Below, one piece after another: positions 1 to 7,121 of a stretch of DNA of 8,545 nt (the stretch's first letter is position 1; each line of letters opens with the position of its first letter). The translations under genes and the position numbers were made by a program. Source of the stretch: JBEBBU01 sp041158225 (lineage in GTDB: Bacteria; Pseudomonadota; Gammaproteobacteria; Methylococcales; Methylococcaceae); NCBI GenBank assembly GCA_041158225.1, contig JBEBBU010000028.1, forward strand, positions 1 through 8,545, read 5' to 3'. Under the pieces are notes generated by a model. The model ran no database searches and was not told the DNA's origin. It was given only the letters and a program-made list of their open reading frames with translations.

Positions 1-3000
1 GGTGGAGGGTTATGGCTGGGTGCTGACCGGGTTGCGCTTGGTGGTGAGGATGCCCAGGTGGCAGGTCTTACCCTGACCGATGGCCAGTTGAGCCATATGA
101 AATTTGACCAGCTGACCATCAATGCGCAGAAATCTGTGGATGTTGTGGGAAGCATTGCATCCCAGTTGAAGCAGCTGACAGTCAATACGCCGCTGATCCG
201 TGGCATGAATGCCAATGGGGAGGCCGTCACTCTCAATGTGACGGATATCCAGCTGAAAAACAGTGAACAGCTCACTGTGGATGAGGCTGATCTTGTCAGC
301 GAAGGCACGACGCAGCTGGCGTTGACGGGAGCCAGACTGGGCGTTGGTCCTGGACTGACGGCATTTTCCGGATTTACCCAACTGGATTTTACGGCGACAG
401 AGGCTGTGACTGGTCAGGGCATTGGTGGACTGCAGGTCGATGCTGACATGACGCTGCATACGCCGGTATTTACCGCACAGAGTGGCAGTAAAACGTTACT
501 GGATACTGGTAGCCATAGCCTGACCATGCTGGGCACTGGTGGTAGCGCGACCACGGCAGTAGATGCGAGGGGACTTGGTGCTACCCTTGATATCCATGCT
601 GGTGGCTATGTTCAGGACACCGTGGTGAGGCTGCATTCTGGCGCCATGAATGTCCGTGCGGGTGATGCAGGGATCAGCCTTGAGCAGGGTGCTGCCATTG
701 ATCTTTCCGGCTCGGAAGAAGTCTTCAATGCCCAGTCTCATATGACTCCAGGTGGTCAGCTGTCTCTCTATGCCACTGCTGGCAATATCTCTACAGGTTC
801 TGGTGTCCTGCTGGATGTTTCTTCAGCTTCGGGGCAGGCAGGCGGGATCGTGCTGGATGCCATGGCTGGATCGGTGACACTTGATGATAGCGCTTCACTA
901 AGGGGCGTGGGAGGTACAGGTGGTGCTCTGACTGTGCGCACGGGTACATCGGATGCCGGTCTGCTGGGTACGAGCATCAGCAAGGCGGGTGCCGGCGGGT
1001 TCAGGCGCGCCTTCAGCTTTGCGACCGGTCACGGTGACCTTGATGTGCCTGCGGGTACAACAGTGGCTGCGCGCCGTATCAGCCTGACCACGGATGATGG
1101 CAGTATTCATGTTTCTGGAACACTGGATGCCTCGGCGGCCAGTGGCAGTGAAATCATGCTCAGTGCTGCTGACAGTGTAGTGCTGGAACAGGGTGGTCAT
1201 CTTCTTGCTGTGACCAGCGATGGCAATGCGGCGCCTGGACGTATCTTTATCAATGCCACGGATGCCAATCACAATGGCAGTGCCGATATCGCCCTGCGCG
1301 ATGGTGCAGCCATCAATGTCAGTGGATCGACGGATGATACGGCAGGTCGTGTCCTCCTGCGGGCAGACATGACTGCCGACGGCAGTGACATCCGTATCAG
1401 TGAAGCCCGCAGTGAGGTGACAGGCGCTTCCTCTTTTCTTGCTGAAGGTGTGCGTACCTATAACGATGCGACGCTGAGTAACTCCCCTACGCCGGTAGAT
1501 GAAGGCGGGGGGGAGGGAACAGGCGAGGGAGATGGGACAGGCGAGGTTGTGGATCCTGTCGTTGACCCTGTTGCGGGGATTACCGATGGTACAGGCGATG
1601 GTACTACGGCCAGTACGGATGCTGGTACGGATACAGGAGCCACGGACACAGGTGATACCACTGTCGATGCTGGTGATGGCACCGATGGTGGCACAGTGAC
1701 CGATGGAGACACAGGAACGGATACACCCGTTTACAAGGGATTCTATATCACGGATACCCAGGTGGCCGCGTGGAAGACCGATGCGGATGCGTTCATGGCG
1801 CAGTCGGCGACCATGGAGCAGCGTCTGGGGGGCGGACTGCGTATCGTACCTGGCATACAGGTCGAGAGTAGTGATGATCTGACGGTATCAACAGCGGTTG
1901 ATCTTGCCGGATGGAAATGGAACGGTCTCCCTGGTGGATTGACATTCCGTGCGGCGGGTTCCATGCACGTACTGAATCCTGTGACCGATGGCTTTGCCAG
2001 CACGGTACTGGATCTGGGCAATCTGTATGGTTCAGCAACGATTGCTGATGCCATCCAGTCAGGCGATTCATGGAATATCCGTCTTGCTGCAGGTGCCGAT
2101 CTTGCCGGTTCTGATCCGCTGGCCATCAGTTCAGCAGCTAGCGGTGCATTGCATGTTGGCGAATCAGGCCTGATCAGAACCGGTTCCGGCGACATAAGCA
2201 TCGCTACTGCTGGTGATCTGACGCTGGATACCTCTACTGCGGCCATTTATACCGCAGGCAGGGTGGATGAGCAGAATCCGTTTGGAACGCTCAATGATGC
2301 TTATGTGGCCTATCAGTTTTATGCCCAGTATCCAACCCACGGTGGCAATGTGGATATCAGTGTGGGGGGGAACTTTGATGCTACCATGGCCGCCTCCGGT
2401 CAGTTTGTACCTGACTGGCTGGTACGCAACGGTAACTGGAATGGTCTGCAGGAAGAGGGGCAAATGCCTGTCAGCTGGGGTATTGCGCTGGATCAGCCTG
2501 ATACCATTTCCTATGCATTTACCCCAGAGCAGTTTGCTTTCCAGCAGAATGTCGGGGCACTCGCCGGTGGTTCAGTCAACATCACTACTGGCGGTTCGAT
2601 GGTAGATGTTTCTGTCATGATGCCAACCACGGGTAAACAGATTGGTACGCCGGTAGATCCGTCTGATCCTCTCAGCGCCTATCTGGATAATGTTGTGGAT
2701 GTTCAGGGTGGTGGACATCTGAGCATCAGCAGCGGTGGTGATATAGAAGGAGGTGCGTTTCTTGTTGATCAGGGCGCCGCTACCATCAATGCTGCTGGCC
2801 GTATCGGTGCCAGCAGCATTGACAGGTCAGGTATCCTTTTGGCGCCAGGTCAGTCAAACGTGCAGGTGACCTCTGGTAGGGGGCTTGATGTAGGGACGGT
2901 GTTTGACCCTTATCTTGTCCGTCAGCGGAGTGTGATCAGTGACAGTCAGGGCCGCAATTTCTACACGCGCTATGGTGAAGATGGCGCACTTGCGCTGAAT

Positions 3001-4848
3001 GCGCTTTCCGGTGATGTGGTACTGGCCAACAATCCTGAAGCCATTTCCAACCGCTATGTCAGTGCCATGGATGGGTCCCCCGTCATTTATGGTGATGCTG
3101 AAAAGCAGGTGCTGACCTATTATCCGGGGACATTGGATGTGATGGCGGATGCGGGAAGTGTCAGGGTGATGAACTCCTTTACCATGCATCCTACCCATTC
3201 CGGCAATCTGCGTATCCTGGCAGATGATTCCGTGCTGAGTGCGCCTGATGTGGATACTTATGTCAACCTGTCAGACACTGATCCTACGCTGTTGCCTGGT
3301 GCGTTGAGGCCGGTACAGACACTGGATGATTTCATCCAGCGCATCAATCCTATTGCGACCACGGCAGACATTATTCATGCTGCAGTTCCGCTGCACAGCG
3401 AAGATCCGCAGGCAGTGCAGGTCGTGGCGAGAATGGGCGATATCGCCTCCAACGCAGGATTCAATTTCTTCCTGAGCAAGCGCTTTGAAGCCATGGCAGG
3501 CGGTGATATCACTAATGCTTCATGGGTCGCGCAGAATGTCAGGGCATCGGATGTTTCCGTGCTGACCGCAGGCAGGGATATCCGTTTCACCATCGACAGA
3601 AATCCATTCTCGGGCGCTATTGGCAGCCAGAATGGCCGTATTGATCTGTCGGGCCCGGGCCAGTTGCAGATTATCGCGGGTCGTAATATCGATCTGGGAT
3701 CTTCTGTGGGTATAACGACCATTGGTAATACCTACAATTCTGCTCTGCCGACAGGCGGGGCGACACTGGATGTTCTTGCCGGTATTTCAGGAAAGATGGA
3801 CGAAGCCGGATTTATCAAGGCCTACATCAGCAGCAGTGAACAATACCAGAAGGATCTGGTGCAGTATCTTGATGCTCTGAACCTGAATGTCTCAGATCAG
3901 TCCGTTACCGTAGGTGTACTGGCCAGTGCGCCTGTGGATGCTGTACAGCAGTTTGAGTCACTGCCCGTGACACAGCAGCGCCAGTTCCTGCTGCAGATAC
4001 TATTCAACGAAATACGCGAAGCTTCCCTGGATGCTGCGCAGAATCCGGCTTCCAGTGGTACTGCTTATGCCAGAGGCTACAAGGCGATTGACACGCTTTT
4101 CCCTGGATCTGACTGGAAGGGTGATCTTTCGCTGTTCTTCAGCAAGATCCAGACTGTGGCAGGCGGCGACATCAATATTCTGACACCGGGTGGTATGGTC
4201 AATGCCGGTCTTGCCAGTGCTTTCAGTGGCAGCAAGACGGCAGCAGATCTTGGTATCGTGGCGCAGTCGACAGGTGCCATCAACGCAGTGGTGAAGAATA
4301 ACTTCATGGTGAACCAGTCGCGCGTATTTTCACTGGATGGCAGTGATATCGTGATCTGGTCATCGGAAGGCAATATCGATGCTGGCCGAGGTGCCAAGGC
4401 TGCCCTGTCCATTCCGCCGCCCCGCATTACTTTTGACAGCAAGGGCAATATGGTCACCATATTCCCGCCAGCGGTCTCAGGGAGTGGTATCCGTACCGCA
4501 GCCAGTACTGCAGGGCGTCAGCCAGGTGATGTCTTCCTTGCTGCACCCAAGGGCATCGTTGATGCTGGTGAAGCGGGTATCGGCGGCAAGAATGTCACGA
4601 TTGCAGCGACAGCTGTAGTGGGTGCCTCCAATATCAGTGTCAGTGGATCTGCGACCGGTGTCCCCTCAACACCAGCGGTTGCTGTGCCATCGGTAGGGGC
4701 CGCCAGCGCAGCTGCTGCCGCGACCCAGAGCGCTCAGGGGGCCGGTGAAGGTGCCCGAGAAGAGGAAGCCAAGCGTACCCGCAAGAAACGGGCGCACTGG
4801 AATGTCGAGCTGGTGGGCTATCCCTCTGGTAGTGGCAACAAAAGCTGA
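1..4848 (+). CDS. Filamentous haemagglutinin-family exoprotein (TpsA-like, DUF3739 subfamily), 5' partial
   Basis: The frame is open from base 1 to the TGA at 4846-4848, so 1,615 codons of a larger protein are visible. The GTG at 58 is internal, because the frame has no stop upstream of it. The protein is rich in Gly, Ser, Thr, Asp, Val and Ala, and I found no cysteine codon. It shows the short-strand repeats of a right-handed beta-helix (motifs such as GGSVNITTGGSMVDVSV and GGHLSISSGGDIEGG). A low-complexity linker (codons 496-576) separates two helix blocks. Codons about 1266-1380 look alpha-helical. Codons about 1379-1502 match my memory of the DUF3739 core (FFSKIQTVAGGDINILTPGG, then IWSSEGNIDAGRGAK and FPPAVSGSGIR), followed by GDVFLAAPKGIVDAGEAGIG. 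The C-terminus has a charged stretch and then WNVELVGY, like the short hydrophobic end of related proteins. Family knowledge: such proteins are secreted through an Omp85-type TpsB partner and act as surface adhesins or fibres. The TPS signal domain and TpsB are not in the window. Family call strong; ligand unknown. Confidence 0.93.
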   Translation, partial: GGGLWLGADRVALGGEDAQVAGLTLTDGQLSHMKFDQLTINAQKSVDVVGSIASQLKQLTVNTPLIRGMNANGEAVTLNVTDIQLKNSEQLTVDEADLVSEGTTQLALTGARLGVGPGLTAFSGFTQLDFTATEAVTGQGIGGLQVDADMTLHTPVFTAQSGSKTLLDTGSHSLTMLGTGGSATTAVDARGLGATLDIHAGGYVQDTVVRLHSGAMNVRAGDAGISLEQGAAIDLSGSEEVFNAQSHMTPGGQLSLYATAGNISTGSGVLLDVSSASGQAGGIVLDAMAGSVTLDDSASLRGVGGTGGALTVRTGTSDAGLLGTSISKAGAGGFRRAFSFATGHGDLDVPAGTTVAARRISLTTDDGSIHVSGTLDASAASGSEIMLSAADSVVLEQGGHLLAVTSDGNAAPGRIFINATDANHNGSADIALRDGAAINVSGSTDDTAGRVLLRADMTADGSDIRISEARSEVTGASSFLAEGVRTYNDATLSNSPTPVDEGGGEGTGEGDGTGEVVDPVVDPVAGITDGTGDGTTASTDAGTDTGATDTGDTTVDAGDGTDGGTVTDGDTGTDTPVYKGFYITDTQVAAWKTDADAFMAQSATMEQRLGGGLRIVPGIQVESSDDLTVSTAVDLAGWKWNGLPGGLTFRAAGSMHVLNPVTDGFASTVLDLGNLYGSATIADAIQSGDSWNIRLAAGADLAGSDPLAISSAASGALHVGESGLIRTGSGDISIATAGDLTLDTSTAAIYTAGRVDEQNPFGTLNDAYVAYQFYAQYPTHGGNVDISVGGNFDATMAASGQFVPDWLVRNGNWNGLQEEGQMPVSWGIALDQPDTISYAFTPEQFAFQQNVGALAGGSVNITTGGSMVDVSVMMPTTGKQIGTPVDPSDPLSAYLDNVVDVQGGGHLSISSGGDIEGGAFLVDQGAATINAAGRIGASSIDRSGILLAPGQSNVQVTSGRGLDVGTVFDPYLVRQRSVISDSQGRNFYTRYGEDGALALNALSGDVVLANNPEAISNRYVSAMDGSPVIYGDAEKQVLTYYPGTLDVMADAGSVRVMNSFTMHPTHSGNLRILADDSVLSAPDVDTYVNLSDTDPTLLPGALRPVQTLDDFIQRINPIATTADIIHAAVPLHSEDPQAVQVVARMGDIASNAGFNFFLSKRFEAMAGGDITNASWVAQNVRASDVSVLTAGRDIRFTIDRNPFSGAIGSQNGRIDLSGPGQLQIIAGRNIDLGSSVGITTIGNTYNSALPTGGATLDVLAGISGKMDEAGFIKAYISSSEQYQKDLVQYLDALNLNVSDQSVTVGVLASAPVDAVQQFESLPVTQQRQFLLQILFNEIREASLDAAQNPASSGTAYARGYKAIDTLFPGSDWKGDLSLFFSKIQTVAGGDINILTPGGMVNAGLASAFSGSKTAADLGIVAQSTGAINAVVKNNFMVNQSRVFSLDGSDIVIWSSEGNIDAGRGAKAALSIPPPRITFDSKGNMVTIFPPAVSGSGIRTAASTAGRQPGDVFLAAPKGIVDAGEAGIGGKNVTIAATAVVGASNISVSGSATGVPSTPAVAVPSVGAASAAAAATQSAQGAGEGAREEEAKRTRKKRAHWNVELVGYPSGSGNKS
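1486..1728 (+). repeat. Asp/Gly/Thr-rich low-complexity linker built on short tandem DNA repeats
   Basis: This 81-codon stretch of the exoprotein gene encodes almost only Gly, Asp, Thr, Glu, Val, Ala and Pro, and is strongly acidic. DNA repeats are visible. ACAGGCGAGG occurs at 1519-1528 and 1537-1546, a period of 18 bp or six codons. CGATGGTAC occurs at 1584-1592 and 1596-1604, a period of 12 bp. Many GATGGTAC, GGTACGGAT and ACAGGNGAT variants follow up to 1728. All periods seen are multiples of three, as expected for slippage under selection to keep the frame. It probably forms a flexible, negatively charged hinge between two beta-helix blocks. Calcium binding is possible but there is no RTX nonapeptide pattern. 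Confidence 0.8.
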
Positions 4849-4890
4849 AACATTTGAAGTCCATAATCTGCTTATATCCGGAAAATTTGA
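4849..4890 (+). other. Short gap between the exoprotein gene and the exbB fusion gene; no terminator seen
   Basis: The 42 bp are AT-rich. I see no GC-rich hairpin followed by a T run, so nothing here would clearly stop transcription from the exoprotein gene. A TTGAAG (4854-4859) and a TATATC (4873-4878) are only 13 bp apart, too close for a good sigma-70 promoter. The heptamer ATTTGAA occurs twice (4852-4858 and 4885-4891), 33 bp apart, which may be chance. The simplest reading is that the downstream genes are co-transcribed with the exoprotein gene. Confidence 0.5.
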
Positions 4891-6699
4891 ATGAGAAGAC
4901 ATAGCATGCAGCTCAGCAAGAAACTTTTAGCCACACTGATGCTGTCTGGCATGGCCATTTCAGGGGTAGCTCTGGCTGGCTGGTGGAATGAAGAATGGAA
5001 ATCACGCAAGGAAGTCGTGATTGATACCAGTGTGACCGGTGCTGATCTGCATGAGGGGTTTGCTGATGTGCCTGTTCTGGTCAGACTGCATACCGGCAAC
5101 TTTGGCTTCTTTGCTGAACTTGCGGAAGATGGCAAGGATCTCCGTTTTGCGCTGGAGAACAAGACTGGACTGAAGTATCACATTGAAAAATTTGATGCTG
5201 TGAATGAAATGGCTCTTGCCTGGGTGCGCATGCCGCAGTTGCTTGCGGATACCGCTACCAATCAGGCCTGGATGTACTACGGTAATAGTTCAGCGGTCGA
5301 TGGTCAGGAGGCCGCCGCTACCTACGATACCCCGCAGTCTCTGGTATATCACTACAGGGAAGGCGAGGAAGCGCCTCAGGATGCCACCGCTTATGCAAAC
5401 CATGCCGCAGCATCATCCGCGACGGTGGATGCCAGTGGTTTCATCGGTGCGGCAGCAAAGTTCGATAACGGGAATGGCATCAGGGTTGCGGCATCGCCTG
5501 CGCTAGAGCTCAAAGCAACTGACGGCTGGACTTTCAGCACCTGGATCCGCATGGATCAGGCCCAGACCCGGGCTACCGTGCTGAAAGCGGGTAATGTGGA
5601 ACTCGTCATTCAGGGCGAGCAGCTCAGTCTGAAATCTGCCAGTGGTGCTGCAACGGCAGCTGTGCCCCTCAAGCTTGCGACCTGGCAGGCTGTCAGCGTG
5701 GTTGCGCAGAAGGACAGTGTTGAACTTTATGTCGATGGCAATGCTGCAGGCAAGGCTGCCAATGTGTTTGCAGAAGGGCAGAGCGATATTATCCTGGGTT
5801 CAGGATTTAGCGGCTGGATGGATGAAACTGGTTTTGCGCGTACGGTTCGCAGTGCTGACTGGATAAAGTTCGGTGTCCGGAATCAGAGTCCTGATTTCAC
5901 CGTCGTCAATCTTGGGCAGGATGAATCCAATAGTGCTGGCGAGGGATCTTACATTGGCGTGATCCTGGGCACCGTTACGCTTGACGGTTGGGTAGTGATT
6001 GCGGCCTGTGGCGTCATGGCGGTGGTCAGCTGGTTCATCATGACTGCCAAAACCATTCTGGTCAGGAGAGCTACCAGGGCAAACAGGGAGTTTCTGGAAA
6101 AGTATCGCAGTCTTGACATGTCGGGTATGGACGCGATCAACCGGGATGAAGATCCCAGCGCAGAGGATGCGGATATCCAGGATTCTCCTGTGTTGATGGC
6201 GCTATTCGGCAAAAAGGACATGTACAACGATTCTCCGCTCTATCATGTCTATCATGCCGCCATTCAGGAAATCCACCGCCGTGGGCAGGGCATCACGACA
6301 CTGACGCCGGCTGCCATCAATATCATCAAGGTTTACATGGATGGTGCTCTGGTCAGGGAAATGCAGAAGCTCAACCAGTCGATGGTGATTCTGACCATCT
6401 GTATTGCTGGCGGACCTTTTCTGGGGCTGCTCGGTACGGTGGTGGGCGTCATGATCACGTTTGCGGCTATTGCAGCAACAGGCGATGTCAATATCAACTC
6501 GATCGCCCCCGGTATCGCTGCGGCTCTGGCGGCTACCGTTGCCGGACTGCTGGTGGCCATTCCCGCGCTGTTTGGTTACAACTATCTCGGCAGTGTCATC
6601 AAGGATCTGAGCAACGAGCTGCATATTTTCACGGACGAGTTTCTCTGTCAGCTAGCCGAAGCCAGCGGTGCGGATAATGCCTCAAGAGGAGGCCATTAA
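4891..6699 (+). CDS. exbB: DUF2341 / LamG-like domain protein fused to a MotA/TolQ/ExbB proton channel
   Basis: 602 residues, far longer than a usual ExbB (about 240). Residues 1-29 form a signal peptide with basic n-region, hydrophobic core and a VALA|GWW cleavage site. Residues about 30-150 resemble DUF2341 (GWWNEEWKSRKEVVID, FADVPVLVRL, AWMYYGN). Residues about 151-345 resemble a LamG/concanavalin-type fold (FSTWIRM, VELYVDG, SGWMDETGFAR). TM1 lies near 367-388, TM2 near 498-525 and TM3 near 540-562, which places the lectin-like part in the periplasm and a loop of about 110 residues in the cytoplasm. The ExbB signature is clear (GGPFLGLLGTVVGVM; IAPGIAAALAATVAGLLVAIP). Thr516 and Thr549 align with E. 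coli ExbB Thr148 and Thr181, but Ala544 sits where E. coli has Glu176. ATG 4891 is taken as the start; ATG 4906, with GAAG upstream, is equally workable and still gives a signal peptide. By family knowledge it would conduct protons with ExbD and drive a TonB protein. What the periplasmic domain binds is unknown. Confidence 0.92.
   Translation: MRRHSMQLSKKLLATLMLSGMAISGVALAGWWNEEWKSRKEVVIDTSVTGADLHEGFADVPVLVRLHTGNFGFFAELAEDGKDLRFALENKTGLKYHIEKFDAVNEMALAWVRMPQLLADTATNQAWMYYGNSSAVDGQEAAATYDTPQSLVYHYREGEEAPQDATAYANHAAASSATVDASGFIGAAAKFDNGNGIRVAASPALELKATDGWTFSTWIRMDQAQTRATVLKAGNVELVIQGEQLSLKSASGAATAAVPLKLATWQAVSVVAQKDSVELYVDGNAAGKAANVFAEGQSDIILGSGFSGWMDETGFARTVRSADWIKFGVRNQSPDFTVVNLGQDESNSAGEGSYIGVILGTVTLDGWVVIAACGVMAVVSWFIMTAKTILVRRATRANREFLEKYRSLDMSGMDAINRDEDPSAEDADIQDSPVLMALFGKKDMYNDSPLYHVYHAAIQEIHRRGQGITTLTPAAINIIKVYMDGALVREMQKLNQSMVILTICIAGGPFLGLLGTVVGVMITFAAIAATGDVNINSIAPGIAAALAATVAGLLVAIPALFGYNYLGSVIKDLSNELHIFTDEFLCQLAEASGADNASRGGH
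6686..6692 (+). promoter_or_regulatory. Strong Shine-Dalgarno site for exbD inside the end of the exbB fusion gene
   Basis: GAGGAGG lies six bases before the ATG at 6699 and inside the last codons of the upstream gene. The stop and start share a base (TAATG, 6697-6701). The arrangement favours translational coupling, which fits two subunits of one complex. Confidence 0.85.
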
Positions 6700-7106
6700 T
6701 GGAAGGTCCCAAGGGTGAAGGCGAAGCCTATGACGACATCAACGTCACCCCGATGCTTGATGTTGCCTATGTACTGCTTCTGATCTTTATCATCATGACG
6801 ACGGCTACAGTGCAGGGTATCAAGGTCAATCTGCCCAAAGCCAGCTCGACGCCAAGTCTGGCTAAACCCAAGACCAAGGCAATCAGTATTGCCCAGGACG
6901 GCACCATATTTCTGGATACCTATCCGGTCAGTCTGCAGGAACTGGAAACCAGACTGGGCCAGCTCAAGGCAGCCAACCCCGAACTCCCCGTGGTGCTGAA
7001 AGCCGATGCCACGATCCAGTATGAAAGGGTTATCGATGTACTGGATGTCATTACCCGCCTGCAGATCAGCCAGCTGGGTCTGGTGACCCAGAAGCTGGTC
7101 AAGTAA
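6699..7106 (+). CDS. exbD: ExbD/TolR-family biopolymer transport protein
   Basis: 135 residues, the usual length for ExbD (about 140). An acidic cytoplasmic N-terminus leads into the family signature DDINVTPMLDVAYVLLLIFIIM, a single membrane segment (about 21-42). Asp21 corresponds to the essential membrane Asp25 of E. coli ExbD, so the proton-carrying carboxylate is present. The periplasmic part (about 45-135) starts with the conserved-looking VNLPKASS. It continues with the alternating strands and helices of the ExbD/TolR fold (KAISIAQDGTIFLD; LPVVLKADATIQYERVIDVL). By family knowledge it assembles within the ExbB pentamer and couples proton flow to TonB movement. It overlaps the exbB stop by one base and the TonB-like gene follows after 15 bp, so the three genes form a unit. 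Assignment to ExbD rather than TolR rests on the following TonB-like gene and the lack of tolA, tolB or pal. Confidence 0.94.
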   Translation: MEGPKGEGEAYDDINVTPMLDVAYVLLLIFIIMTTATVQGIKVNLPKASSTPSLAKPKTKAISIAQDGTIFLDTYPVSLQELETRLGQLKAANPELPVVLKADATIQYERVIDVLDVITRLQISQLGLVTQKLVK

Positions 7107-7113
7107 GGGAGAG
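7105..7113 (+). promoter_or_regulatory. Ribosome binding site supporting a TTG start for the TonB-like gene
   Basis: AAGGGAGAG begins on the last two bases of the exbD stop codon and ends eight bases before TTG 7122. In this frame, TTG 7122 is the only plausible start codon between the exbD stop (TAA 7104-7106) and ATG 7161. ATG 7161 lies at the edge of the membrane segment, has no comparable site, and would remove the basic cytoplasmic tail. An ATG at 7114 in another frame follows the same site directly but reads only three codons (Met-Leu-Val) before a TGA at 7123-7125, which overlaps the TTG. Confidence 0.65.
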
Positions 7114-7121
7114 ATGCTGGT

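Noticed and set aside
58..60. GTG as the start codon of the exoprotein gene
   Set aside because: The same frame is open from base 1 with protein-like sequence before it (LGADRVALGGEDAQ), no suitable ribosome site stands before it, and the family's N-terminal secretion domain is missing, so the true start is upstream of the window.
1486..1728. RTX calcium-binding repeats or a CRISPR-like array
   Set aside because: The repeats are 12-18 bp, coding and degenerate. There is no GGxGxDxUx nonapeptide and no spacer-repeat pattern.
1743..2246. 167-codon antisense open frame
   Set aside because: It lies wholly opposite the exoprotein gene, has shadow-like composition and no recognisable family or ribosome site.
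4854..4878. TTGAAG and TATATC as a promoter for the exbB fusion gene
   Set aside because: The 13-bp spacing is too short and both boxes deviate from consensus. A promoter elsewhere inside the end of the exoprotein gene cannot be excluded.
4852..4891. Two copies of ATTTGAA 33 bp apart as an operator
   Set aside because: Seven AT-rich bases in direct orientation are easily due to chance, and one copy overlaps the start codon; noted but not called.
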